Positions 1 through 6,421 are shown, counted from the first letter of the stretch. The stretch: 12,147 nt of DNA from Planctomycetota bacterium (GCA_026386835.1 JAPLMV010000152.1:1-12147), one strand, 5' to 3'. Program-made: numbers and translations. The notes: generated by a model not told the origin, from the letters alone.

Positions 1-869
1 TGACGAGCGAACAAATGCGGGAAGTCGAGATGCTGGTTCGTGCCAAGATTGCCGACGACCAGCCGGTTACCTGGACGGTGATGCCGAGGAACGATGCGCA
101 AAAACTGGGGGCGATGGCGTTGTTCGGCGAAAAATATGGAAATGAAGTCCGCGTCGTTGCAATAGGTGCCGAGGGAAAAGACAACCTGCAGGAGGCCTTC
201 AGCAGAGAATTTTGCGGCGGCACTCATGTCGACAGAATAGGCAGTATCGGCGGCTTTAAGATAATCAAAGAAGAAAGCGTTTCAGCAGGCGTGCGAAGAA
301 TTACCGCACTGACCGGCCATGGACTTGCCAAATATCTTGAACAGCGAAGTGCTATTGTCGATGAGCTTTCGACGATGTTAAAGGTTCCCGCCGAGTCGCT
401 GCCTGAGAGGGTCGAGCAGCTTATAAAAGACAATAAGAAACTCGGCAAAGACTTAAAATCCGCATCGAGGCAGGCAGGGGCTGACGCAATGGCTGAAGCG
501 AAACAGCTTTTGGATAAATCTGAAAAAATCGGCGATGCGGCAATAGTAATCGGCAGGCTTTCGCCGACCTCTGTTGACCAGGGACGTGAAGCTATCGACA
601 TGCTCAAAAAGAAGGCAAAAACCGCAGTTGTCGTTTTCGGCTTTGAGGATGACGGCAAAGTGATTCTGCTGGCAGGTGTTACGGATGATTTGATAAAAAA
701 GGGTTTAAGGGCAGGCGACATCGTTAAAGAGATAGCCCCGATTGTTGACGGCGGAGGCGGCGGCAAGCCCGAACTGGCTCAGGCGGGCGGCAAAAAACCG
801 GAAAAAATCGAGGACGCTCTTGCAAAGGCGGCAGAGTTTATAAAAAACAAACTCGGGAGTGGAACATAG
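1..869 (+). CDS. alaS: Alanyl-tRNA synthetase, C-terminal third (5' end outside window)
   Basis: Charges tRNA-Ala with alanine in the cytoplasm and edits mischarged tRNA. The reading frame is open from the first complete codon at position 3 and ends with TAG at 867-869, so the ATG at 15 is internal and about 288 residues are visible. The visible part begins in the editing (SAD) domain with GAMALFGEKYG and FCGGTHV. In FCGGTH the Cys (codon at 213) and His supply two of the usual zinc ligands of the editing site. It then reads GVRRITALTG, followed by a charged helical stretch and the DHHA1-type C-Ala domain with a glycine-rich GGGGGKPELAQAGG signature near the end. The catalytic domain lies upstream of the window. 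Nothing indicates decay. The stop codon is followed 41 nt later by the 911-1053 repeat element, with no ordinary T-tract terminator between them. Identification is firm from the motifs. Confidence 0.97.
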   Translation, partial: TSEQMREVEMLVRAKIADDQPVTWTVMPRNDAQKLGAMALFGEKYGNEVRVVAIGAEGKDNLQEAFSREFCGGTHVDRIGSIGGFKIIKEESVSAGVRRITALTGHGLAKYLEQRSAIVDELSTMLKVPAESLPERVEQLIKDNKKLGKDLKSASRQAGADAMAEAKQLLDKSEKIGDAAIVIGRLSPTSVDQGREAIDMLKKKAKTAVVVFGFEDDGKVILLAGVTDDLIKKGLRAGDIVKEIAPIVDGGGGGKPELAQAGGKKPEKIEDALAKAAEFIKNKLGSGT

Positions 870-910
870 CAAAACATAAGGCAGGAAAAAACAAAAATCA
901 ATCAACCCTG

Positions 911-1053
911 GGGTGCACCTGCCGTTTGAGGTGAAACTCCAATGTCATCCAAGGTCATCCAAAAGCGTCCAAAGTCATCCAAACGCATTCCAAAGCACTC
1001 CAAAGATATTCCAAAGTATGTCCAAAGTACTCCAAAGTACGTCCAAAGACATC
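911..1053 (+). repeat. Helically phased TCCAA array element, copy 1 (11 units)
   Basis: The element starts with GGGTGCACCTGC (911-922), continues with a GTTT...AAAC mini-hairpin (925-936), and then has eleven TCC(A)A units whose TCC starts fall at 938, 948, 958, 968, 978, 989, 999, 1010, 1021, 1031 and 1042. The spacings are 10,10,10,10,11,10,11,11,10,11, a mean of 10.4, so every unit faces the same side of the DNA helix. It ends with TCCAAAGACATC (1042-1053). Units near the start read TCCAANGTCA and later ones TCCAAAGNNN(N). A second copy with the same start and the same end lies inverted at 4141-4199. The units are too short and too alike to be a CRISPR array. Function is unknown; a multi-site protein-binding array or a non-autonomous mobile end are possibilities. 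Confidence 0.85.
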
Positions 1054-1105
1054 AGAGTTGAGGCCACATTGTTTTCATAAGTTCTTTTCATATATAAGGT
1101 TAAAC

Positions 1106-1133
1106 TCTAAATCCTAATTCCTAAATCCTAAAT
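1106..1133. repeat. Short 7-nt tandem repeat (CCTAAAT-like, 4 units)
   Basis: Four consecutive 7-nt units, TCTAAAT, CCTAATT, CCTAAAT and CCTAAAT, followed by AT-rich DNA. This is a simple degenerate microsatellite with no coding content. Confidence 0.7.
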
Positions 1134-1192
1134 AAATTCAAAATTTTAAAATCTAAATGTTCAAAACAAGACCCTGCCCTGCCATTACTAAA

Positions 1193-1314
1193 ATTGGGTT
1201 TGATTGGGTTTGTTTTGCATAATAGTCCATAACTCATAATTTGTTGTAATTCCTTGTATCTACTAAGGTTAAAACATTTTTAGCATTTTGGAAATTGGGT
1301 TTGTTTTGCATAAT
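1193..1314. repeat. Direct repeats of ATTGGGTTTG-type sequence
   Basis: The 10-mer ATTGGGTTTG occurs in tandem at 1193-1202 and 1203-1212. A 21-nt sequence beginning with this 10-mer and ending TTTTGCATAAT is exactly repeated at 1203-1223 and 1294-1314, 91 bp apart. On the minus strand it would encode a CKTNPI-like peptide, seen in the spurious frame at 1269-1550. The exact match across non-coding DNA marks a dispersed repeat. Confidence 0.8.
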
Positions 1315-1408
1315 TTAATATTTTTGGTCGAAAGATTTTTAGCCACAGCTAAGTAGCAGGCAGAGGACACAGAGATTTTTTTGACACAGATTTCACTGAT
1401 TAACACTG

Positions 1409-1528
1409 TTTTTGCTCGGCTTGCGTTCTCGGTAAAAAGCATTCTCGATGCAAGCATCTGCGATGCCCTTTTGCCTCGTTCGCAGAATCCCGAAAGACAC
1501 GGGCTTATTTGTTTAAGCCGAGCAAAAA
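1409..1528. repeat. 120-bp segment bounded by 14-bp perfect inverted repeats
   Basis: TTTTTGCTCGGCTT at 1409-1422 is the exact reverse complement of 1515-1528. The 92 bp between contain small hairpin-like pieces: GCAT/ATGC pairs around 1439-1470 and CCCG...CGGG around 1489-1503. No target-site duplication is obvious outside the arms. The size and shape resemble a MITE or a palindromic intergenic repeat; a folded transcript is an alternative. Confidence 0.7.
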
Positions 1529-1586
1529 ACGCGGATTTTCTATAACTCATAAATCACAACTCAAAATCAAAACACTGCTATGTTTT

Positions 1587-1605
1587 CATGGGCGGGACGC
1601 CCGTG
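1587..1605. repeat. GC-rich hairpin, 8-bp stem and 3-nt loop
   Basis: CATGGGCG and CGCCCGTG pair around a GGA loop, with one T-G wobble if transcribed. No T-tract follows on either strand, so it is not a standard intrinsic terminator. It sits among other dispersed motifs and looks like a member of a short palindromic repeat family. Confidence 0.65.
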
Positions 1606-1646
1606 CCACTGGGACAGAAAAATAGCGTCTCTCTACAATGGGGCGA

Positions 1647-1795
1647 AGCTGCGCGTTTGGCCGGGAAAATAGCGTGTAGCATATAGCATATAGCGGATAG
1701 AGAAGAGGTAAGTCGTTGTTAGGTAAAGAGTAAGAGAAGTGAAAAATTTTTTATTTTTTTCGGATTTTGGTTGTAGATAGCTGCGCGTTTGGCCG
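1647..1795. repeat. 17-bp exact direct repeat pair
   Basis: AGCTGCGCGTTTGGCCG occurs exactly at 1647-1663 and at 1779-1795. The sequence between them is low complexity (TAGCATATAGC-type and poly-T). GC-rich 17-mers are not expected twice by chance in such AT-rich DNA, so this is a dispersed repeat fragment of unknown origin. Confidence 0.75.
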
Positions 1796-1906
1796 AACCC
1801 GCCTTCGCTCTTCGAGCTACGGCGTGGCAGGCAAGCTCACCACTAAGGCCCGAAGACACGAAGAATTTTTAGCCACAGATTTCCCCAAAAAATGTACCGG
1901 GACACC

Positions 1907-3034
1907 TTAATTCCCCTCGCCTTCCTCGTCCTCATCTTGGTAATTAAATTCTACTTTGCTTTGTAAAATAATTTCATCAAGAATGTTTTTGAGATAACCC
2001 TGCTTTTCAGCTTCTATAAAACAGTTATGAAGTCGGGGAATATTTATAATTTCCTCAATACACTGCATATATCGGTCAACGACCGCTTTCACTGAATAAA
2101 TGCGAAGTGCATTATCCTTTATACCATCGAGCAAATTTTTCTCAGTATCTTGCGATTTGACAACAAAGGTTATTGGGTACCGGTGAATTTTATCTATATC
2201 AAGAAAATATTTCTTAACATCCAAAGTTTCAGTAACTTGGAAAAATCGTCCAAGTGGCTTCATTACGAAATCAATACCGCCGTCATTAGCATTTGTTCGC
2301 CCAGTTTTATAAAGAGTTAAATTTTCTTCTTGAAGTTTATCAATCTCAAAACCCCAATAAATTTTCTGATCGTGATAATAATATTTCAAAATGGAATAGC
2401 TAACGATTTCAAAAAGCCTTGCGTCCACATTTGGAGCTAACAAGCTGAGGATAAAATTCTCAGCTTCTTTAGGATTTTTATTTTGGATTTCTTGTAATTC
2501 GAGACATGCCTGAACAAATTGCTCAAAAGCATTTTTCTTTGTTTTTGCATATTCATTAATAATTTCAATTAACGCATTTGCTATGTTGTAGGTTTTTCCA
2601 GAAACTTTGATTTTGATTAGATTGTTGTTAATCCAATATCTGTTTGTTTCAAGATTTCTCAAAATTGGCGTGTATTCAGAGTTGGGGAAAAACTTTTGAA
2701 ATTCAGAATTTAATCGGTTGTTTAGGGCATGGTTTTGTAATTTTGCACCAAATGGAAGCTCTCTCTGCCTTTTAAACAACTTCGTAAACTCCACCCCTTT
2801 GTATTTTGAGTAATCGCCTTTCTTGTCAAAACTTTTTTCTATATAATCCTCAACAATCACATAAATTGCATACAAATTGGCAAAACTCCCGCGAGCTTTT
2901 ACACCCTTGTTTGCCGACTTAGTTTTCAAATTTATGTATTGCAAAAGCTGGCTTTTGTCAAAAATATCAGAACTGGCATTGGCAAAATGCTTTTTTAATA
3001 TTTTATTTATTGATGTGGTAAATTGATGTTCCAT
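1907..3034 (-). CDS. Putative type II restriction endonuclease partner of the YhdJ-like methyltransferase
   Basis: A 375-residue protein whose ATG lies 2 nt after the stop of the methyltransferase gene, with no separate Shine-Dalgarno sequence visible, so translation is probably coupled. No family was recognised by name. The restriction role is inferred from this position and from a nuclease-like core: RLFEIVSYSIL with Glu209, then NDGGIDF with Asp251 and Asp255, then FQVTE with Gln266 and Glu269, followed by YPITFVVKS. The arrangement recalls PD-(D/E)xK or Mrr-like folds (GGxD then QxK), but the usual catalytic lysine is replaced by Thr268, so the assignment of catalytic residues is uncertain. 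The C-terminus is very acidic (DEDEEGEGN). Codon use is AT-rich: 18 of 60 bases are G or C at 2581-2640, unlike the flanking genes, suggesting transfer. If the partner methylates ATGCAT, this enzyme should cut the same site, as NsiI-type enzymes do. Confidence 0.72.
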   Translation of the reverse strand: MEHQFTTSINKILKKHFANASSDIFDKSQLLQYINLKTKSANKGVKARGSFANLYAIYVIVEDYIEKSFDKKGDYSKYKGVEFTKLFKRQRELPFGAKLQNHALNNRLNSEFQKFFPNSEYTPILRNLETNRYWINNNLIKIKVSGKTYNIANALIEIINEYAKTKKNAFEQFVQACLELQEIQNKNPKEAENFILSLLAPNVDARLFEIVSYSILKYYYHDQKIYWGFEIDKLQEENLTLYKTGRTNANDGGIDFVMKPLGRFFQVTETLDVKKYFLDIDKIHRYPITFVVKSQDTEKNLLDGIKDNALRIYSVKAVVDRYMQCIEEIINIPRLHNCFIEAEKQGYLKNILDEIILQSKVEFNYQDEDEEGEGN

Positions 3035-3036
3035 AA

Positions 3037-3909
3037 TTATTGACTAAATAAAGATAAATTTTCTTGTTGTTCGCATGGTTGCCTTTCAAAACTTCTCGGC
3101 TCTTTTGCTAATTTCCTACCGTTGTACTCTTTTTGAATTTCCAACCGCCTTAGGCCAATCTTTACATAATCTTCTTGTAATTCTATGCCTATTGATCGTC
3201 TGCCTAACTGCTTTGCCACGAAAGATGTTGTAAAAGTCCCCGAAAAGGGATCCAGGACAAGGTCGTTCTCATTTGAACTTGCCTTTATTATTCTTTCCAA
3301 CAGAGCTATGGGTTTTTGTGTTGGGTGTTCTTCGTATTCATCCATGCGATACCTAACTCTTGAAAACTCCCAAACATTGCCAGGAACTTTTTCAGAACTA
3401 TAAACTTGAGGCGGATTTTTCCTATAATCAATAAGCCTTCTTTTCGCTCCAGTCTTAGCTTCAACTAAAATATTTTTTGCATTGAAAGTGTAATGGTCTT
3501 CATCTTTTACGCAAAACAAGATTGGTTCGTATAATGAGCCATAATATTTTTTGGCTTGAACACCAGAGCTATCGTAATACCAAGCTATTCTTGAAAGAAT
3601 TTTTATTTTTTCTCTCAAATAAATATCAAAAAACGGCATGAACTGGGTAGATGTCATTACATAAAAACTGCCGTTAGATTTTAGTTTATTTACGCAAAGA
3701 TCAAGCCATTTATAACACCAGTTTAAATAATCTTCGTCTTTACTCCATTTATCTTTATAACCGTTAAAATTTTTTCCTATGTTGTAGGGAGGATCGGCAA
3801 AAATCAAATCAATAGAATTGTCCTCGATTGTATTTAGGGCAACAATAGTATCACCCATTATTACCGCATGGTCTCCGTTGCCTAAATATTTTAAATCAGA
3901 TGTTTTCAT
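3037..3909 (-). CDS. YhdJ-like DNA adenine-N6 methyltransferase (beta class), likely ATGCAT-specific
   Basis: This 290-residue enzyme transfers a methyl group from S-adenosylmethionine to adenine in DNA. The catalytic motif IV, DPPY, is at residues 39-42 and precedes the SAM-binding FSGTFT motif at 222-227, the beta-class order. HPTQKP at 195-200 is typical of this class. Long stretches match what I remember of E. coli YhdJ (M.EcoKII): ADPPYNIGKNF, SSGVQAKKYYGSLYEPIL, VEAKTG, LIDYRKNPPQ, KVPGNVW and VRYRMDEYE. YhdJ methylates ATGCAT, so the same site is likely here, by inference. Unlike the orphan YhdJ, this gene is directly followed by a probable endonuclease gene, so it should protect host DNA. 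The 40 nt upstream of the ATG are AT-rich, with no clear Shine-Dalgarno sequence and no controller-protein gene. Base composition is low GC (21 of 60 at 3481-3540, against 29 of 60 at 4741-4800 in hisD). Confidence 0.93.
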   Translation of the reverse strand: MKTSDLKYLGNGDHAVIMGDTIVALNTIEDNSIDLIFADPPYNIGKNFNGYKDKWSKDEDYLNWCYKWLDLCVNKLKSNGSFYVMTSTQFMPFFDIYLREKIKILSRIAWYYDSSGVQAKKYYGSLYEPILFCVKDEDHYTFNAKNILVEAKTGAKRRLIDYRKNPPQVYSSEKVPGNVWEFSRVRYRMDEYEEHPTQKPIALLERIIKASSNENDLVLDPFSGTFTTSFVAKQLGRRSIGIELQEDYVKIGLRRLEIQKEYNGRKLAKEPRSFERQPCEQQENLSLFSQ

Positions 3910-4003
3910 AAATTCATTTCAATAAATCATCAACGCCAACTTCAATCGCCTTTTTGCCCGTTTATAACGCCACAACAAAAAGAGCACAAGCAAGAAAGTG
4001 TAC

Positions 4004-4098
4004 AAGTGCATAAATTGTAACTGATTCAAGCCTGAATGCAACAAATAGTCTTAAGTGCTTAAGTGCACAAGTGCGTAAGTGATTAGATTGTAACTGAT
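4004..4098. repeat. AAGTGC 8-nt microsatellite with flanking 12-bp direct repeat
   Basis: AAGTGCTT, AAGTGCAC, AAGTGCGT and AAGTG start at 4053, 4061, 4069 and 4077, an exact 8-nt period. An extra AAGTGC lies at 4004-4009. ATTGTAACTGAT is duplicated at 4014-4025 and 4087-4098, as though a larger unit containing AAGTGC runs plus this 12-mer was duplicated and then degenerated. No coding function. Confidence 0.75.
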
Positions 4099-4140
4099 GA
4101 AATTAAAGAAAAGATAGAAGATTTTGTTTTGGTGACGAAA

Positions 4141-4199
4141 GATGTCTTTGGAAGACATTGGATGACATTGGATGACATTGGGAAACAGCAGGTGCACCC
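4141..4199 (-). repeat. Phased TCCAA array element, copy 2 (4 units)
   Basis: Read on the minus strand, it starts with GGGTGCACCTGC (4199-4188), continues TGTTTC, then has four CCAA units at an exact 10-bp period, and ends with TCCAAAGACATC (4152-4141). The 12-bp start and 12-bp end are identical to those of the copy at 911-1053, while the unit number differs (4 against 11). It lies immediately beyond the hisD stop codon, in the same orientation relative to hisD as copy 1 has relative to alaS. The two copies are therefore inverted with respect to each other on the chromosome. Confidence 0.85.
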
Positions 4200-4205
4200 T
4201 CAACC

Positions 4206-5519
4206 CTATCGGCGGATTTTTATGCTCTTTGCATGGGCGTCAAGCCCTTCGGTTTGGGCGATGCGGATAATATCAGCGGCGTTTTCGGTGAGCTGCTTTT
4301 TGTTAAATTCGATGATGCTCGTTGACTTGATAAAATCGTTGGAACTCAAGGCGCTGAAGAATTTTGCGGTCTGGCCTGTCGGCAATGTGTGGCTTGGGCC
4401 TGCCCAGTAATCTCCCACGGCAACAGGCGTATAATCGCCGATAAAAATAGCACCGGCATTTTCAATTTTGTCGGCGATTTTTCTGCTTTCACTGCCGCAC
4501 TGAATTTCCAGATGCTCTGCTGCAAAATAGTTGGCTGCCGAAATTACCTCGTTCATATTATTAAAGACGGCGATTTTGCTGTACTCTTTGAGGCATTTTA
4601 TAGTTTGTTTTTCCCTGTCAAGCTGTTTGACCTGGCTTGAGAGCTGCTCAACAATTTTTTCCGCAAGCTGTTTCGAATCAGTGAAGACAACGGCACTTCC
4701 GGGGTCGTGCTCGGCCTGGCTGAGCATATCGGCAGCGACCCAGGCGGGATTTGCGTTATCGCTTGCAATTATTAATACCTCACTTGGCCCTGCGACGGAA
4801 TCTATTCCAACATATCCGAAAACGATAAGCTTTGCCGTCTGCACCCATTTATTGCCTGGGCCGACAATTTTATCGACCTTGTGGATTTTTTCCGTGCCGC
4901 ATCCCAAAGCCGCCACAGCCTGCGCTCCGCCGATGCGGTAGACTTCTTTGATTCCAAGTTCATAACAAACCGCTAAAATCACGGGATGGATGCTGCCTTT
5001 GTATCTCGGAGGCGAGACGACTGCTATCTCCTTTACACCTGCCACCTGGGCAGGCACAGCGGTCATTATCACAGTTGAGGGTAATGGTGCCGAAGCGCCG
5101 GGTACACAGAGGCCGACCCTTTTTATTGGTGTGTATCTTATGCCGGGGTGGGTGTTTTTATTGCCGATAAAAATTTCCGTCTGGTACTCGCGGACGTTTT
5201 CTATTGCCTGACGAAGTGATTTTAAAAGAGTTGCGTCAATTTCCTTGTGGGCTTTTTTCAAATCTTCTTCTGGTATACGGAATTCCTGGGGTTTTAATTT
5301 AACATCGTCAAACTTTTCCGTATACTCAGCTACGGCCTTATCGCCCCGTTTGTTGACATCGCGCACAATATTCAATACCGTCTGACGATTATCTTCGCTT
5401 TCCACGTCAAAGCCGCCGAACCTTGCTTCAGCAAGCAGCTTATGATGAAGTTTCTCCAGGCTTTTTTTAAAGTCCGGCAGAGATGACGAAATCAGGATTT
5501 TATCAAGCTCACCTGACAC
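4206..5519 (-). CDS. hisD: Histidinol dehydrogenase
   Basis: Catalyses the last two steps of histidine synthesis, oxidising L-histidinol to L-histidine with two NAD+ in the cytoplasm; it is a zinc enzyme. The 437-residue length is normal. Visible landmarks are CVPGASAPLPSTV (138-150), KIVGPGNKWVQTAK (217-230) and DSVAGPSEVLI (240-250). Zinc ligands are Gln268 and His271 in SQAEHD, Asp370 in GDYWAGPSHTLPT, and His429 near the C-terminus. The catalytic pair Glu335-His336 is in AAEHLE. These align with E. coli Q259/H262/E326/H327/D360/H419. The start is GTG, chosen because AGGA lies 7 nt upstream (5527-5530). It is preceded 11 nt upstream by the end of the secreted-protein gene, so it is probably the last gene of the aconitase operon rather than part of a his operon. 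All key residues are present. Confidence 0.97.
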   Translation of the reverse strand: MSGELDKILISSSLPDFKKSLEKLHHKLLAEARFGGFDVESEDNRQTVLNIVRDVNKRGDKAVAEYTEKFDDVKLKPQEFRIPEEDLKKAHKEIDATLLKSLRQAIENVREYQTEIFIGNKNTHPGIRYTPIKRVGLCVPGASAPLPSTVIMTAVPAQVAGVKEIAVVSPPRYKGSIHPVILAVCYELGIKEVYRIGGAQAVAALGCGTEKIHKVDKIVGPGNKWVQTAKLIVFGYVGIDSVAGPSEVLIIASDNANPAWVAADMLSQAEHDPGSAVVFTDSKQLAEKIVEQLSSQVKQLDREKQTIKCLKEYSKIAVFNNMNEVISAANYFAAEHLEIQCGSESRKIADKIENAGAIFIGDYTPVAVGDYWAGPSHTLPTGQTAKFFSALSSNDFIKSTSIIEFNKKQLTENAADIIRIAQTEGLDAHAKSIKIRR

Positions 5520-5530
5520 TATTATTTCCT

Positions 5531-6352
5531 TTAATTAGTGAAGTTTCCATAGCTGTAAACGCGTACGGCCCGTTCAAGCAAAAAATAGTTATTGCCTTTG
5601 TACTGGGTAAGAATGCCTGCTGCCCTGAATCTGATATTTTCCAATTCCTTTGATTGCTCCTGCAGGGTAAGTTCCAGAATCTGACAAGGCAGCAGGGGAA
5701 ATGAAATCTGCTCAATATTCCGGCCGAAGGCATCGAGGGTAAATACATATTGTCCATTGTCCTGCTTAACGATAAAGCCGGTTCTGTCGGCCAAAATAGA
5801 ATCTTCTTTGAGATCCATTCCCTTCTTCAGTTGCTCGGTGCGGATTATGGGTCTGGATTTGAGCTTATCGAGTATTTTCTGCGGTATTTTCAATTCATCG
5901 TTTGGCTCATTGATGGAGGGTCTGGCGTGCTGTTCGGAATTTTTTGCCTGCTCGGGTTTCATTTCGGCGGGTTTTGAATCGCTGAGCGGCAGAAAATAAA
6001 CCGGAAATATAAAATTCTTTTTGTCGTATTTTGTAACCGTACCCCATAATCGATAACTTTTATTAAAGTGCTGATTGGCATCGGCAGCCAGTTTTTCAAG
6101 TGCGGCTGAGGACAATACCTCCAATTTATCGCCGGCATTAATCGTACTTCTGCCGTCGCTGACAGCAGAATCAAGTTCAAAAAACCATTGCTCGCTATCG
6201 GTTTGCCTTGTTAGTGTTCCATCCTCGCCGGAAAGAAAGAATCCGTCCCGCAGCAGTTTGGGCTGGTTAACGTCTTCATGCGTCTGCGAAAAAGCAGCCG
6301 TGCTGAAAAGCAATGCCGTCAGTATCAATATCACACGATTTTTGATCATCAT
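5531..6352 (-). CDS. Secreted protein of unknown function with two tandem domain copies
   Basis: The function is not recognised. From the ATG at 6352 the 273-residue product starts with a classical signal peptide, MMIKNR followed by a hydrophobic run and AFS before a probable cleavage at Gln, so it should reach the periplasm. The frame also allows a TTG start at 6367; ATG is preferred because GGA lies just upstream and it gives a tighter signal peptide. The mature part holds two similar segments of about 85 residues (about 33-122 and 181-266), joined by a charged, Pro/Glu-rich linker. Each reads L(K/R)xD, then G-x-(L/I)-x-(R/K)-Q, then an F-x-L-D strand, then a G-(T/I)-(V/L)-T-x-Y-x-x-(K/N)-N-(F/Y) strand, an OB- or beta-barrel-like pattern. 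It lies 69 nt after the aconitase stop and 11 nt before hisD, suggesting cotranscription. A role in the envelope is only a guess. Confidence 0.8.
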   Translation of the reverse strand: MMIKNRVILILTALLFSTAAFSQTHEDVNQPKLLRDGFFLSGEDGTLTRQTDSEQWFFELDSAVSDGRSTINAGDKLEVLSSAALEKLAADANQHFNKSYRLWGTVTKYDKKNFIFPVYFLPLSDSKPAEMKPEQAKNSEQHARPSINEPNDELKIPQKILDKLKSRPIIRTEQLKKGMDLKEDSILADRTGFIVKQDNGQYVFTLDAFGRNIEQISFPLLPCQILELTLQEQSKELENIRFRAAGILTQYKGNNYFLLERAVRVYSYGNFTN

Positions 6353-6421
6353 CAAAATCCAATCCAAAAAAATCGTCTATTAGTATAATCGGTTTGCTCT
6401 TTTCAGGGAAGTCTTTGTTTT

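Larger units (their letters stand above)
870..1906. other. Gene-free, repeat-rich intergenic mosaic
   Basis: I find no credible gene in this stretch of about 1 kb between alaS and the restriction-modification cassette. The only open frame of note (1269-1550, minus strand) runs through the 14-bp inverted repeat and one of the direct-repeat copies and resembles no family. The stretch is instead a patchwork of short repeats, itemised separately. It also contains the 14-mer ATTTTTAGCCACAG twice (1335-1348 and 1865-1878) and a TATAGC-rich run near 1676-1700. The patchwork resembles the repetitive intergenic DNA I associate with environmental Planctomycetota, an association made from memory. Confidence 0.75.
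3910..4205. other. Intergenic region upstream of the methyltransferase, repeat-bearing
   Basis: No gene is visible. The region should contain the promoter of the minus-strand restriction-modification genes, but I cannot point to a convincing -35/-10 pair. It carries AAGTGC microsatellite units, a 12-bp direct repeat and the second copy of the phased TCCAA element, all listed separately. The open frame at 4129-4410 crosses this element and the hisD end and is not a gene. Confidence 0.7.
902..4207. mobile_element. Candidate inserted island carrying the restriction-modification system
   Basis: The two TCCAA elements form inverted ends (12-bp perfect at 911-922 and 4188-4199), and each is bordered on its outer side by the 8-mer TCAACCCT in the same orientation (902-909 and 4200-4207). 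The right copy abuts its end directly; the left has one extra base at 910. This is the layout of a target-site duplication around a unit with terminal inverted repeats. The interior is AT-rich, carries only the restriction-modification genes and repeats, and sits between two convergent housekeeping genes. No transposase or integrase is present, so if mobile it would be non-autonomous. The alternative is two independent copies of an intergenic repeat with a chance 8-mer match. Confidence 0.4.

Noticed and set aside
224..766. 180-residue minus-strand open frame opposite alaS
   Set aside because: Antisense shadow of a clear alanyl-tRNA synthetase coding region.
938..1053. Possible CRISPR array
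   Set aside because: The period is 10-11 nt with a 5-7-nt constant part; there are no 25-40-nt spacers and no cas genes nearby.
1269..1550. 93-residue minus-strand open frame
   Set aside because: It runs through a 14-bp inverted repeat and one copy of a 21-bp direct repeat, has no ribosome site and no family resemblance; it is repeat DNA.
1587..1605. GC-rich hairpin as an intrinsic terminator
   Set aside because: No T-tract follows on either strand and no gene ends nearby.
3910..4130. Controller protein gene for the restriction-modification system
   Set aside because: No open frame with a ribosome site or helix-turn-helix pattern is present upstream of the methyltransferase.
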